Below are positions 14,435 to 23,000 of a stretch of DNA of 31,369 nt, one piece after another (position 1 is the first letter of the stretch; each line of letters opens with the position of its first letter). Position numbers and translations under genes: made by a program. The DNA comes from Pseudomonadota bacterium (GTDB taxonomy: Bacteria > Pseudomonadota > Alphaproteobacteria > Sphingomonadales > Sphingomonadaceae): assembly GCA_023416515.1 (NCBI GenBank), contig JAEZHP010000006.1:1-31369 (forward strand), given 5' to 3'. Under the pieces are notes generated by a model. The model was not told the origin of the DNA, ran no database searches, and was given only the letters and a program-made list of their open reading frames with translations.

Positions 14435-16380
14435 GAAGATTCACTGGAATCCTGATCCTTCTGGCGGCACTTGTCGGGCCGGGAGCGCTTGCGCAGACGC
14501 CTGCGCCATCGCCGCAGCCGGAAGTGAGCCGCTATGCACAGCTCCCCTTCCTGAGTGATGCCCAGCTCTCGCCGAACGGCCAGCTTATCGCCGCCCGCCT
14601 TTCCGCCGGCGGGGAAGAGCATATCGTCATCTGGACCATTGCCGACGGACCGGACCAGCGGCCGCTCACCGTCCGGGTCGCCGGAATCGAATCTTTCATG
14701 TGGGCCGGCGACGACCGGCTTCTGATCCATCAGCTCCGACTGGCGGTCCGCGCCGAGAGCTCGGCGATTTATGTCGGGCCACAGCGCCGCGTCATCAAGC
14801 TCGATCTCGCGAGCCGGCGCCTCAGCCTGCTTGGCGAGTCGGAAGGCGTCTATGACGAGGTCATCTTCCTCGATCCCCACGGCCGCTATGTCTTGCTCGC
14901 GAGCCAGGCTTCCATCCTCGGCACGCCTGGAGTGGTTCATGTCGACCTCGCCACCAATGCCTCCACCCTCATCGAGCGGCCGCGGCGCGGCGTGTGGAGC
15001 TGGCATGCCGACGCCAACGGCATCGTTCGGGTCGGCATCGACTATGACGACAACCGAACGCGCATCTTCTACCGCGAGGGCCCCGGTCAGCCCCTCCGAC
15101 TGATCGAGACTCGCCGCAACCTTGCCGACCAGAGCGTCATCGACCAGGTCCGCTTCATCAGCGACACCAGCCGCGGAATCATCGTTACGAATGCGGCGAC
15201 CGGCCGCTTCGGAGTCTATGAATACGATTTTGCCACGGACACGCGCGGCGCTGCGCTGTTCGAGCACCCGGAGGCCGACGTCACGGAGGCGATCTTCGGC
15301 GAAGGCGGGACCCTCGAAGGCGTTCGCTACGATGACGAGCGGCCGCGCATTCGCTGGTTCGATACTCGGCTCGCCGACATGCAGGCGCTGATCGACCGCA
15401 CCCTCCGCGACAAGACCAACACGATTGTCAGTCGCAGCCGGGACGGAAGCCGGGCGCTGGTCTTTTCGTCGGCGGCCGACGATCCGGGCACCTATTACGT
15501 GTTCGATCGGGCGGCGCGGCGGATGGAGGCCTTCGCAAGCCCCTACGACATGCTCGCCGACCTGCCGCACGCGCCGGTCCGGCCGATCACCTATCGAAGC
15601 CGGGACGGACTTACGATCCGCGGCTATCTGACGCTTCCCCGCGGACGGCCCGAGCGGGGCCTCCCGCTCATCGTTCTGCCTCACGGAGGACCGTTTCTGC
15701 GCGATACTTGGACCTTCGATCCGGAAGTGCAGTTCCTGGCGAGCCAAGGCTATGCGGTGCTCCAGGCGAATTTCCGCGGCTCGACAGGTTATGGCCGCGA
15801 CTTCGTTGCCCGGGGCTTCGGGCAACTCGGAGCCGGAATGATCGACGATCTCGAAGACGGCATCGACTGGCTCGCGGGACAGGGGACGATTGATCCTGCC
15901 CGGGTGTGCATCATGGGATCATCTTATGGCGGCTATGCGGCGAGCTGGGCGGCGATCCGGAGCCCGCAGCGCTATCGATGCGCGATCAGCTGGGCGGGGC
16001 CCAGCGACCTTCGCACCATGCTTCGCCATACCGCGAAGGGCTTCAGCGCTCGGCGCTATTTCCGCGAATATCGCCAGCAGGTCGAAGGCACGCCGGCTAT
16101 CGACCTCGATGCGGTTTCCCCAGCGCGCCAGGCGGCCAGATTGCGCGTGCCGCTGCTAATCGGCCACGGACGCAACGATTCGGTCGTGCCGCCAGAGCAA
16201 TCGGAACGGCTCGTTGGCGCGCTCACCCGGGCGCGGGCGGCCAATGTCGAATCCGTTTTCTACCCGAAATCGGCCCATGCCTTCACCGAAGTGACCGAGC
16301 GAGAGGATTTCCTGCGCCGAGTTGCAGCCTTCCTTGCGCGCCACAATCCGGCCGGCGAGCCTGCTCCGACGGCACAATAG
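14431..16380 (+). CDS. Exported S9-family prolyl oligopeptidase-like peptidase
   Basis: A 649-residue protein with a signal peptide (MRRFTGILILLAALVGPGALAQ, cleavage near 21-22). Residues about 35-380 form the beta-propeller-like N-terminal part and 385-640 the alpha/beta hydrolase domain. The catalytic triad is readable: Ser498 in GSSYGGYA (496-503), Asp583 in GHGRNDSVVP and His616 in KSAHAFTE. LPHGGPFLRD is the oxyanion-hole loop of the family. Such peptidases cleave short peptides in the periplasm, often dipeptides from the N-terminus (DPP/acylaminoacyl types). ATG at 14431 overlaps the GST stop. Short C-terminal tail of Pro/Ala. Confidence 0.95.
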   Translation: MRRFTGILILLAALVGPGALAQTPAPSPQPEVSRYAQLPFLSDAQLSPNGQLIAARLSAGGEEHIVIWTIADGPDQRPLTVRVAGIESFMWAGDDRLLIHQLRLAVRAESSAIYVGPQRRVIKLDLASRRLSLLGESEGVYDEVIFLDPHGRYVLLASQASILGTPGVVHVDLATNASTLIERPRRGVWSWHADANGIVRVGIDYDDNRTRIFYREGPGQPLRLIETRRNLADQSVIDQVRFISDTSRGIIVTNAATGRFGVYEYDFATDTRGAALFEHPEADVTEAIFGEGGTLEGVRYDDERPRIRWFDTRLADMQALIDRTLRDKTNTIVSRSRDGSRALVFSSAADDPGTYYVFDRAARRMEAFASPYDMLADLPHAPVRPITYRSRDGLTIRGYLTLPRGRPERGLPLIVLPHGGPFLRDTWTFDPEVQFLASQGYAVLQANFRGSTGYGRDFVARGFGQLGAGMIDDLEDGIDWLAGQGTIDPARVCIMGSSYGGYAASWAAIRSPQRYRCAISWAGPSDLRTMLRHTAKGFSARRYFREYRQQVEGTPAIDLDAVSPARQAARLRVPLLIGHGRNDSVVPPEQSERLVGALTRARAANVESVFYPKSAHAFTEVTEREDFLRRVAAFLARHNPAGEPAPTAQ

Positions 16381-16416
16381 CCGCTCGCTTTTCTTTTTTT
16401 TTTCGAGCCGCTAAAG
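16380..16416 (+). repeat. T-tract enclosed by an imperfect inverted repeat
   Basis: AGCCGCTCG (about 16379-16388) and CGAGCCGCT (about 16404-16412) pair except at one position and enclose a pyrimidine run of C and about 13 T. A T-run in the loop instead of after the stem is not the standard intrinsic terminator. It is the only long homopolymer of the region and sits just after the peptidase stop and before infA. It could mark transcript end or an infA upstream element. Confidence 0.35.
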
Positions 16417-16447
16417 CCTCGCTTCCCTTAAGCCCCTCGGGATTTGA

Positions 16448-16666
16448 ATGGCCAAGGAAGAACTTCTCGAAATGCGCGGCACGGTGGTCGAGCTGCTGCC
16501 CAACGCGATGTTCCGTGTGAAGCTGGAGAATGGCCACGAGATCCTCGGCCACACCGCCGGCAAGATGCGCAAGAACCGCATCCGGGTCCTGACCGGCGAT
16601 GACGTGCTGGTCGAGTTGACCCCTTACGACCTCACCAAGGGACGTATTACTTATCGGTTCAAGTGA
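16448..16666 (+). CDS. infA: Translation initiation factor IF-1
   Basis: A 72-residue S1-type OB-fold protein: MAKEELLEMRGTVVELLPNAMF, FRVKLENGHEILGHTAGKMRKNRI, and LTGDDVLVELTPYDLTKGRITYR are textbook IF-1. It binds the ribosomal A site in initiation. No perfect Shine-Dalgarno, GGGATTTGA only. The gene heads an infA-maf-RNase-yacG order that is widely conserved in alphaproteobacteria. Confidence 0.98.
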   Translation: MAKEELLEMRGTVVELLPNAMFRVKLENGHEILGHTAGKMRKNRIRVLTGDDVLVELTPYDLTKGRITYRFK

Positions 16667-16679
16667 AGGGCGCGGGCCG

Positions 16680-17255
16680 ATGAGCGGCGCCCGCCTCATC
16701 CTCGCGTCTGCATCGCCGCGGCGTCTCGACCTGCTCGGGCGCCTCGGGGTCGTGCCCGACGAAGTCGTCCACGCCGACATCGACGAGACCCCGCGCAAGG
16801 CCGAGCTGCCGACCGTCTATGCAGCGCGCATGGCCGCCGAGAAAGCGTCGGCGGTCGACCGGCCGGGCGATGTCCTGGTTGCCGCGGATACGGTCGTCGC
16901 GGCCGGGCGGCGGATCCTTCCGAAGGCCGAGACCGAAACGGACGCTCGCGCCTCGCTCCGCTTGCTGTCGGGACGGCGCCACCGGGTTCATTCCGCGGTC
17001 ACGGTCATCGGCACGGACGGCAAGGCGCGCCATCGCCTGTCGACCAGCATTGTCGCGTTCAAGCCCTTGAGCGATGACGAGATCGCTGCCTATCTCGAAA
17101 GCGGTGAGTGGCAGGGCAAGGCCGGGGGCTATGCCATCCAGGGCCGCGCCGAGGCGCTCGTCCGAATGCTCCAGGGCAGCCATTCGGGAGTGATGGGCCT
17201 TCCGCTGTTCGAGACCCGAGCGCTGCTCCGCTCCGCCGGCTGGCCGGTCGGCTAG
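16680..17255 (+). CDS. maf: Maf-family nucleoside triphosphate pyrophosphatase
   Basis: A 191-residue Maf protein. SASPRR (10-15) binds the nucleotide phosphates, AADTVV (about 68-73) carries the catalytic Asp, and GKAGGYAIQG with the following GSHSGVMGLPLFET are conserved C-terminal elements. Maf proteins hydrolyse dTTP/UTP or modified pyrimidine/purine nucleotides to monophosphates (house-cleaning). It starts 13 bp after infA and is followed 4 bp later by the RNase-like gene. Confidence 0.95.
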   Translation: MSGARLILASASPRRLDLLGRLGVVPDEVVHADIDETPRKAELPTVYAARMAAEKASAVDRPGDVLVAADTVVAAGRRILPKAETETDARASLRLLSGRRHRVHSAVTVIGTDGKARHRLSTSIVAFKPLSDDEIAAYLESGEWQGKAGGYAIQGRAEALVRMLQGSHSGVMGLPLFETRALLRSAGWPVG

Positions 17256-17259
17256 GCGG

Positions 17260-18237
17260 ATGGCCGCGTGGCTCTACGAGGAAGGGATCGGCGAGAATCG
17301 CGCGATCCGGATCGAGCAGGGCGAGATCGTCGAGGCGGTGATCGAGCTGCCGGGATCAACGGGCGCGGGCGCTGTCGTCGACGCGCGGCTCATCGCTGTC
17401 CAACAGCCGGGACGGCGCGGTCTGGTCCGGCTCGACAGTGGCGACGAGGCGATCCTGTCGCCGATCCCGCCGGGAATCACCGAAGGAGCGAAGCTTCGAG
17501 TCGAGGTAATTCGCGAGCCCCTCCCGGAAACAGGCCGAGCCAAGCGTGCCAAGGTGCGTCCCACCGACGCGGCCTTGCGCCCAGCCCCGCTGCTGGTTGA
17601 ACGGCTCGGCAGCTGGGCGCCACATGCTCCCGGCCCAATCGACCTGTTCGAGCAGGCGGGATGGAGCGAGCTGATCGAGGGCGCCGAGACCGGCGAGATC
17701 GGGTTTGCGGGCGGCGGACTCCGGATGAGCCTGACGCCTGCAATGACGCTGTTCGATGTGGACGGGATGCTCGAGCCGGCGGCGCTCGCGGTTGCGGGGG
17801 CACGGGCTGCGGGACAGGCGATCCGCCGTTTCGGAATCGGGGGCTCGATCGGAATCGATCTTCCGACGCTTACCGCCAAGGCCGACCGGCTCAAGGCGGC
17901 CGAAGCCCTCGACGCTGTCCTCCCCCAGCCGTTCGAGCGCACCGCCGTCAACGGCTTCGGCTTCCTCCAGATCGTTCGCAGGCGGGAGCGCCGCTCGATT
18001 CCCGAAATCGTCCAGGCCGACCCGGTGGGCGCCGCCGCGCGGGCCCTGCTAAGGCGAGCGGAGCGCTCGGGCCCCGGCCCGCTGCTTCTTGTCGCCACCC
18101 CCGAGGTGGTCGCTCGAATCGACGAGGAGAAGGGCTGGGCCAAGGCGTTACAGCGGCGCACGGGCGGCTCGATCTCCTTGCAGGGCGATCCCGGCCAGCC
18201 CATATTCGCGGGATATGTCCATCACCGGCAAAGCTAG
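17260..18237 (+). CDS. Shortened RNase E/G-like protein
   Basis: A 325-residue protein that resembles the catalytic core of RNase E/G but is shorter than RNase G (about 490). TLFDVDG (163-169) corresponds to the metal Asp motif DVN[ST]G and GGSIGIDLP (194-202) to the second Asp strand, so Asp166 and Asp200 are plausible metal ligands. NGFGFLQIVRRRER corresponds to the GLIEMTRQR segment. The RNase E Zn-link Cys motif (CPxC) is missing and the S1 insertion is reduced to a GAVVDARLIA...GLVRLDSGDEAIL stretch. It is encoded between maf and yacG, the usual place of this family in alphaproteobacteria. Cleavage activity is unproven; it could be a specialised or binding-only member. Confidence 0.75.
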   Translation: MAAWLYEEGIGENRAIRIEQGEIVEAVIELPGSTGAGAVVDARLIAVQQPGRRGLVRLDSGDEAILSPIPPGITEGAKLRVEVIREPLPETGRAKRAKVRPTDAALRPAPLLVERLGSWAPHAPGPIDLFEQAGWSELIEGAETGEIGFAGGGLRMSLTPAMTLFDVDGMLEPAALAVAGARAAGQAIRRFGIGGSIGIDLPTLTAKADRLKAAEALDAVLPQPFERTAVNGFGFLQIVRRRERRSIPEIVQADPVGAAARALLRRAERSGPGPLLLVATPEVVARIDEEKGWAKALQRRTGGSISLQGDPGQPIFAGYVHHRQS

Positions 18238-18424
18238 GCGGGGCGGCGGCTGCCCCCTGTGCGGAAATGCGGCGCAAGCGGCGTTCAAGCCGTTCTGCAG
18301 CCAAGGTTGCCGCGACCGCGATCTCCTCAACTGGCTCGGGGACGCCTATCGAGTGCCCGGTGCGCCGGCCGGGCCGGAAGAGCTTGCCGAAAGGCTGGAC
18401 ATCAGGCGGGAGCCGCCTTTATAG
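18215..18424 (+). CDS. yacG: YacG, Cys4 zinc protein (DNA gyrase inhibitor)
   Basis: A 69-residue protein whose ATG lies inside the end of the RNase-like gene (23-bp overlap, other frame). Cys13, Cys16, Cys28 and Cys32 (CPLC...FCSQGC) form the zinc site, followed by RDRDLLNWLGDAYRVPG, the conserved helix of YacG. YacG binds GyrB and inhibits gyrase in E. coli. The overlap suggests translational coupling. Its 3' end carries the likely promoter of the tRNA gene. Confidence 0.93.
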   Translation: MSITGKARRGGGCPLCGNAAQAAFKPFCSQGCRDRDLLNWLGDAYRVPGAPAGPEELAERLDIRREPPL

Positions 18425-18425
18425 G
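18396..18425 (+). promoter_or_regulatory. Candidate promoter for tRNA-Phe
   Basis: TGGACA (18396-18401), 18 bases, then TATAGG (18420-18425) inside the 3' end of yacG. TGGACA is one base off TTGACA. Predicted start is near 18432, about 17 bases before the mature tRNA 5' end. Confidence 0.4.
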
Positions 18426-18448
18426 CCCACTTCCCGTTCTCCGGGCAT

Positions 18449-18524
18449 GCCCAGGTAGCTCAGTTGGTAGAGCACGTGACTGAAAATCACGGTGTCGGCG
18501 GTTCGATCCCGTCCCTGGGCACCA
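18449..18524 (+). tRNA. tRNA-Phe (GAA)
   Basis: A 76-nt cloverleaf with encoded CCA. The acceptor arm GCCCAGG pairs with CCTGGGC. The D arm is GCTC-AGTTGGTA-GAGC, the anticodon stem CGTGA/TCACG encloses CTGAAAA with anticodon GAA, the variable loop is GTGTC, and the T arm GGCGG-TTCGATC-CCGTC has one G-U pair. Discriminator base A at 18521. It reads phenylalanine codons. No integrase or flanking direct repeat suggests use as an attachment site. Confidence 0.98.
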
Positions 18525-18571
18525 CCTCCCATCATCGCGGATAATCTCGGCACTCTCTGCCGCCGGTGATC

Positions 18572-18591
18572 GTTGCGCTGCATGACGCAAC
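18572..18591 (+). repeat. Inverted repeat upstream of the dioxygenase gene
   Basis: GTTGCG (18572-18577) and CGCAAC (18586-18591) are separated by 8 bases and end 5 bases before the GGAGG ribosome site. It could be a leader hairpin or an operator. Evidence is symmetry and position only. Confidence 0.3.
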
Positions 18592-18605
18592 CGCCGGAGG
18601 CCGCG

Positions 18606-19457
18606 ATGGACAGGATGCCTGCTTTATTCGTCGGGCACGGCAGCCCGATGAACACGCTCGAACGCAACGGTTATACCGAGGCGTGGCGAGCGCTGGGCCG
18701 GCAGTTGCCCCGGCCCGAGGCCGTGCTCGTGATCTCCGCCCACTGGTATTTCGGAGCGACCGCGGTGACCGCGATGCCGAAGCCGCGGACCATTCACGAT
18801 TTCTACGGCTTTCCCCGGGAGCTGGCCGAGTTCGACTATCCGGCGCCCGGAGCGCCCGATCTCGCCGGGGAAGTGGTGGAGGTCGCCAAGCCCCGTTGGG
18901 TTGGCCTCGACATGGATCAATGGGGCCTCGACCATGGCACCTGGTCGGTCCTCGCCCATCTCTATCCCGAGGCCGACGTTCCGGTGGTGCAGCTTTCTAT
19001 CAACGCGCTTCGGCCGCTCGACTATCATCTCGACCTCGCCGCCCGGCTTGCGGCGCTTCGCGACCGCGGCGTGATGATCCTTGGCAGCGGCAACGTCGTC
19101 CACAATCTCGGCCGGGTGCAGTGGGACCGGCCCGACGCCGCGTTCGACTGGGCCGAACGGTTCGACGACGCGGTTGTCGAGCAGCTTGCATCGGCGCCGG
19201 GCGACATCCTCAAGGTGGCCGAGCATCCCGACTATGACATGGCCGTGCCGACCCCGGACCATTTCATCCCGCTGCTCTACATTGCCGGGCTTGCCGCCGC
19301 GGAGGGGCGCCCCGCCGAGACTCTGCTCCGCGGCTACTCGATGGGGTCGATTTCGATGACCTGCTACGGCCTCGGCGCGGAAGCGGCGCTTCGTCAGGAT
19401 CCGACCTGCGCGGCGCAATTGCCGGAGGGGGTACCGCCCGACCAGACGAACATGTAG
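18606..19457 (+). CDS. Class III extradiol dioxygenase, YgiD (4,5-DOPA dioxygenase) type
   Basis: A 283-residue LigB-superfamily protein. FVGHGSPMNTLE (about 8-19) and VISAHWYFG (about 42-50) give the first two metal-binding His (H11, H46), MGLD...WGLDHGTWSVL and LGSGNVVHNLG supply further conserved His, and HPDYDMAVPTPDHFIPLLY is the family's C-terminal signature. YgiD enzymes are Zn-dependent and open aromatic rings such as L-DOPA in vitro; physiological substrate is generally unclear. I chose the ATG at 18606 because GGAGG is 5 bases upstream; a TTG at 18573 and ATG at 18582 extend it by only a few residues. Convergent with the NUDIX gene (20 bp). Confidence 0.92.
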   Translation: MDRMPALFVGHGSPMNTLERNGYTEAWRALGRQLPRPEAVLVISAHWYFGATAVTAMPKPRTIHDFYGFPRELAEFDYPAPGAPDLAGEVVEVAKPRWVGLDMDQWGLDHGTWSVLAHLYPEADVPVVQLSINALRPLDYHLDLAARLAALRDRGVMILGSGNVVHNLGRVQWDRPDAAFDWAERFDDAVVEQLASAPGDILKVAEHPDYDMAVPTPDHFIPLLYIAGLAAAEGRPAETLLRGYSMGSISMTCYGLGAEAALRQDPTCAAQLPEGVPPDQTNM

Positions 19458-19477
19458 CGGGCCGTGTCGGCCTGGGT

Positions 19478-19915
19478 TCAGCGCGACTGGATCGGGGTGA
19501 GTTCGTCGAGCGCGGTCCGGTCAGAGGCACGGTGAAGGCACGCTTTGGCCTCGGCGGGATCCAGCCAAAGCAGCTCGTGCTCCGCCGCCGCGGCGAGCGG
19601 AGCGGTAAGCGATGCCTGCCAGTAGCCGGCGTCGAGCGCGATCCGGCCGCCAAAGATGGTCTGATTGCAGCGCCGCAGCGCGACTCCGACCTCGGCGGAC
19701 CAGCCGCACTCCTCGGCGATCTCGCGAAGCAACGCCTGCCGCGCATTCTCGCCCGGCTCGATACGCCCGCCGGGCAGATAGCAGCGGCCGTTGGCGGTCT
19801 TCACCACGAGCACGCGTCCCGAATCATCGCGGATGACGGCGTAAGCGCCGCGCTGATGGATGACAGACGGGCTCGTGCCCGCCGCCGTCCGAGGCGCTCT
19901 ATCGATTGCCTGCAA
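19478..19915 (-). CDS. NUDIX hydrolase
   Basis: A 145-residue protein. The Nudix box Gx5Ex7REUxEExGU is complete at residues 50-72 (G50, E56, R64, E65, E68, E69, G71, W72), so it should bind Mg2+ and hydrolyse a nucleoside diphosphate derivative. GAYAVIRDDSGRVLVVKTANGRCYLPGG precedes it in the usual order. The specific substrate cannot be told. The start is a TTG at 19915, with GGAGTAGGA upstream; there is no better ATG in frame. It lies on the same strand as tamB, 96 bp downstream, but a hairpin separates them. Confidence 0.92.
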   Translation of the reverse strand: MQAIDRAPRTAAGTSPSVIHQRGAYAVIRDDSGRVLVVKTANGRCYLPGGRIEPGENARQALLREIAEECGWSAEVGVALRRCNQTIFGGRIALDAGYWQASLTAPLAAAAEHELLWLDPAEAKACLHRASDRTALDELTPIQSR

Positions 19916-19937
19916 TGAAGGATTCCTACTCCGAACC

Positions 19938-19964
19938 GGCCCCTGAGGCGAACGCCTCCGGGCC
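19938..19964 (-). terminator. GC-rich hairpin after tamB (possible transcript end)
   Basis: GGCCC (19938-19942) pairs with GGGCC (19960-19964) and GAGGC (19945-19949) with GCCTC (19954-19958) across a GAAC loop, with a small internal loop. It lies about 50 bases after the tamB stop in the 96-bp gap before the NUDIX gene. There is no T-run on either side, so it is more likely an mRNA 3' end stabiliser or pause site than an intrinsic terminator. Confidence 0.4.
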
Positions 19965-20011
19965 AGAACCTCCGAAGCCGCGGCAAGGTTGCATCGCCGC
20001 CGCTGCGCGGA

Positions 20012-23000
20012 TCAATAATCGCGCGAATAGCGTAGGTTGACGTCGGTGCCGCTCCTCGTCCCGAGCTGGGAGAGAAGGCTCAGCGAGCGCGACAGTGCGA
20101 TCTCGATCTGGGTGGCGGTGAAGCCTTCGGCGTCGGTGATGATCTCGATATAAATGTCGTCGCTCAGGTAGAAACCGGCGGCGATCGCGGTGCCCCGGCC
20201 GACCGTGTCGTCCTCGCCGAGGATCCGGATCCTGTCGATTCCGGTGGCCTGCTGGAGCTCACCTAAGGGGTTGAGCCCGCCGCTGCCGCCGCGAAGCGAG
20301 TTCAGCGAGGCGGCGAGCTGGATCGCCTGGATGGCCGAGATTTCGGTCACCGAGCTTCCGAACAGGATCCGGCTTACGATCTCGTCCTGGGGCAGGCCGG
20401 GATTGGAAGCGAACTCGATCCGCGGATTGGTGGCGCTGCCGCCGATCAGGACCTGGACCTCGACGTCGTCGATATCCGCGGCTGCGCGGATATCGAGTTG
20501 CGGGTTGATCCGGGCAGTGCCGGTCTCGACGAAATCGATTCGGCTTTGCTGGTCGAGGATGAAGCGGCGGCCGGCGAGGCCAAGCACGCCGCGGACAAGC
20601 TCGACTCGACCGGTCATCTGCGGCGCATTGGTCCGGCCGGTGACCCGCAGGTTCGCCGCCCATTCGGAATCGAGGCCCATGCCGGTGACGTAGAGCTGGT
20701 TGTCGGAGACGAGGCGCAGGTCGAGGTTCCAGATGCTCGGGACCGTGTCCCTGCGTGCGGCCGCCTGGCCCGGAGGCGGCAGCGGATCGCCGCGGCGGCG
20801 CACCCCGGCGAGCTGCGGCACCTGGGCGGCGCCCTGCGTGACGATCTGGTAGCGGGTCTCGCCGAGCTCGAGGCGGCCGCGGATCATCGCCGGCTCCGCG
20901 GCGCTGTTGCGGATCTGGAGGGCGCCGGTCGCGGTCGCGGTGATGTCGTCGCTGCGCGCCAGCCGGGCGTTGGCAAGCTGGACGTCAATCCGGACCGGAT
21001 AACCCGCGGCGCTCGACAGGCCGATCTCCCCTTCCGCCTGGATGGTGCCGTCGCCGGCGCGGCCGGTCAGCCGGACGATGTCGAGCTGCGACCCGTTGAA
21101 ATTGCCGTCGATGGCGAGGTTGGTGATGTGCGTGCCATATTGTTCGTTGACGTAATTGAGGTTCGTCGAGCGGATGACTCCGCGGAATTGCGGGTTGTCG
21201 AGGCGACCCGTGAAGTCGGCGCCGATGCCCACCGGCCCGTTGAGCTGGTGCCCGGCCATGCCGACCAGGGAGCTCAGAACGCCGGCCGGACCGTTGTAGC
21301 GGATCCCGCCCGACAGGGGCGCCGATGCGAGCCTCTGGGTCCATGAGCCCGAGCCCGGCGGAAGCGGCTGGAGCCGCGCCTGGATCCGACCGACGATCGC
21401 GCCTTCCTCGCGGATCACCGCACTGATCGAGCCGCCCTCAGGCACGAGATTTCCGGCAAGGGAGACGTCGACCGGGACCGACCGAACCGCGATGCCGGTT
21501 CGGGTGAAGTTGGCGATGTTGAGCCGGGCCTCCGCGCGCGGGAAAGCGCCGCCCGCCGGAAGGTAGAAATCGAGGCTCCCGGTTGCCTGGCCGCCGAGAC
21601 CGAGGCCGGCTCCGACCGTGTTCACGACCGACAGGTCGAAATTGTCGAGACGCGACTGGACGATGAGGCCGTCCCCGTAGCGACCGGCGACGCGCAGCCG
21701 GCCCTGGCCCTCACGCAGAAGCAGGGTGGCCGGGCGAAGAAGCCAGGCATCGTCGACCCGCTCGATCAACGCCGGCTGGGCGAACCGGAACGGGATGTTG
21801 TTGGCGCTGCCTTGAAGCGCCATCCGGATCCGCTGCGGGCTGAGATCGGCATTGCCGGCGACGTCGAACGGAACGCCGCTCGCCCCCGTCGCGACGAAGC
21901 GGGCGTTGCCCGCATTGCCGTGATAGGTGAACATCGTCCGGCCGCGGTCGATTTGGAGCGAGCCGCTGGTGAGGCCCGCGACCTGGACGTCGCCCTCCGC
22001 CTCATAGACCGCGAACGGATCGCCCGCGATCGGCAGGGTCAGGCCGACATCGATGATCGCACGGGCGATCGTGATCGCATTCTGGCCCGCGATGCTGCTG
22101 GGGATGACGGCGCCATTGGCGGTGGCGTCGACGTCGATCCGCTGACGGCGGCCCGCGGCGGCGAGCGCGACATTGCCGTCCACGCCCTGGCCGGAGACGC
22201 TGAGCGAGCCTGCGAAGGGGCCCGCGGCGGTCTGGGTCACACGGCCGGCGAAGGTGAGGCCGGCGAAGAGCAGTCGATTGACCTGGATGGTCATCGGCCC
22301 GGCGCGGGCGAGGACCAGGACGTCGGCCGAGAAAGGCCCGTAATCGGAATCGCCGGTGGCCTGGATGGCGTAGCCCTGCCCGGTCGAACGAACCGATGCG
22401 CGGACATTGCGAAGCCCGACCCCGAATCCGGGATTGGCGACGTTGAGCTGAATCTGGGGCGCGGAAACGGTGCCGCCGATCTCGACCCCGACGGCGCCGT
22501 AGCGCTGGCTGGTTCCGATCAGGCGAAGGGCGATCCGCCCGTCGGGATAATAGACGCCGCCACCTTCGGTGATCCGAAGTGCCGGGGCGCTGACCCGGAC
22601 GTCGCCGATCCGGATGATGCCGTTCGGGGCGACATTGACGCTTGCGGTGGCTACGGCGTTGCCGCCGAGCAGATCGGCCGCGGTCGCATTGAAGATCCGG
22701 CGGCTGCGCACGGACACGCGACCGTCGATTCCGAAGCCGCCGGCCTGATTCACCAGGTCGAAATTGCTGGTGATGTCGAAGACGCCGATGCTCTCGACGA
22801 GATAATTGTTCACCGTCCCCTGGACGCCGACATTGTAGCGGCCGCGGCCGACATCGAAGGCGAGGGTCAAAACCGCGTCGGCGCGGTCGGAGCGGAGGCG
22901 GAGGTTGTCGGAGAGGATATTGGGCCAATCAACGAGGATGTCGCCGTTAATGCGCACGTTGGTGAGGAGGCCGCCGAGGGTCGCGGGAAGGCCGGTGATG

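Noticed and set aside
14212..15825. 537-residue minus-strand open frame opposite the S9 peptidase
   Set aside because: Antisense shadow; the plus strand carries the full catalytic triad.
18449..18524. tRNA-Phe as an integration site for a mobile element
   Set aside because: No integrase, no direct repeat of the tRNA 3' end, and the flanking genes are ordinary chromosomal genes.
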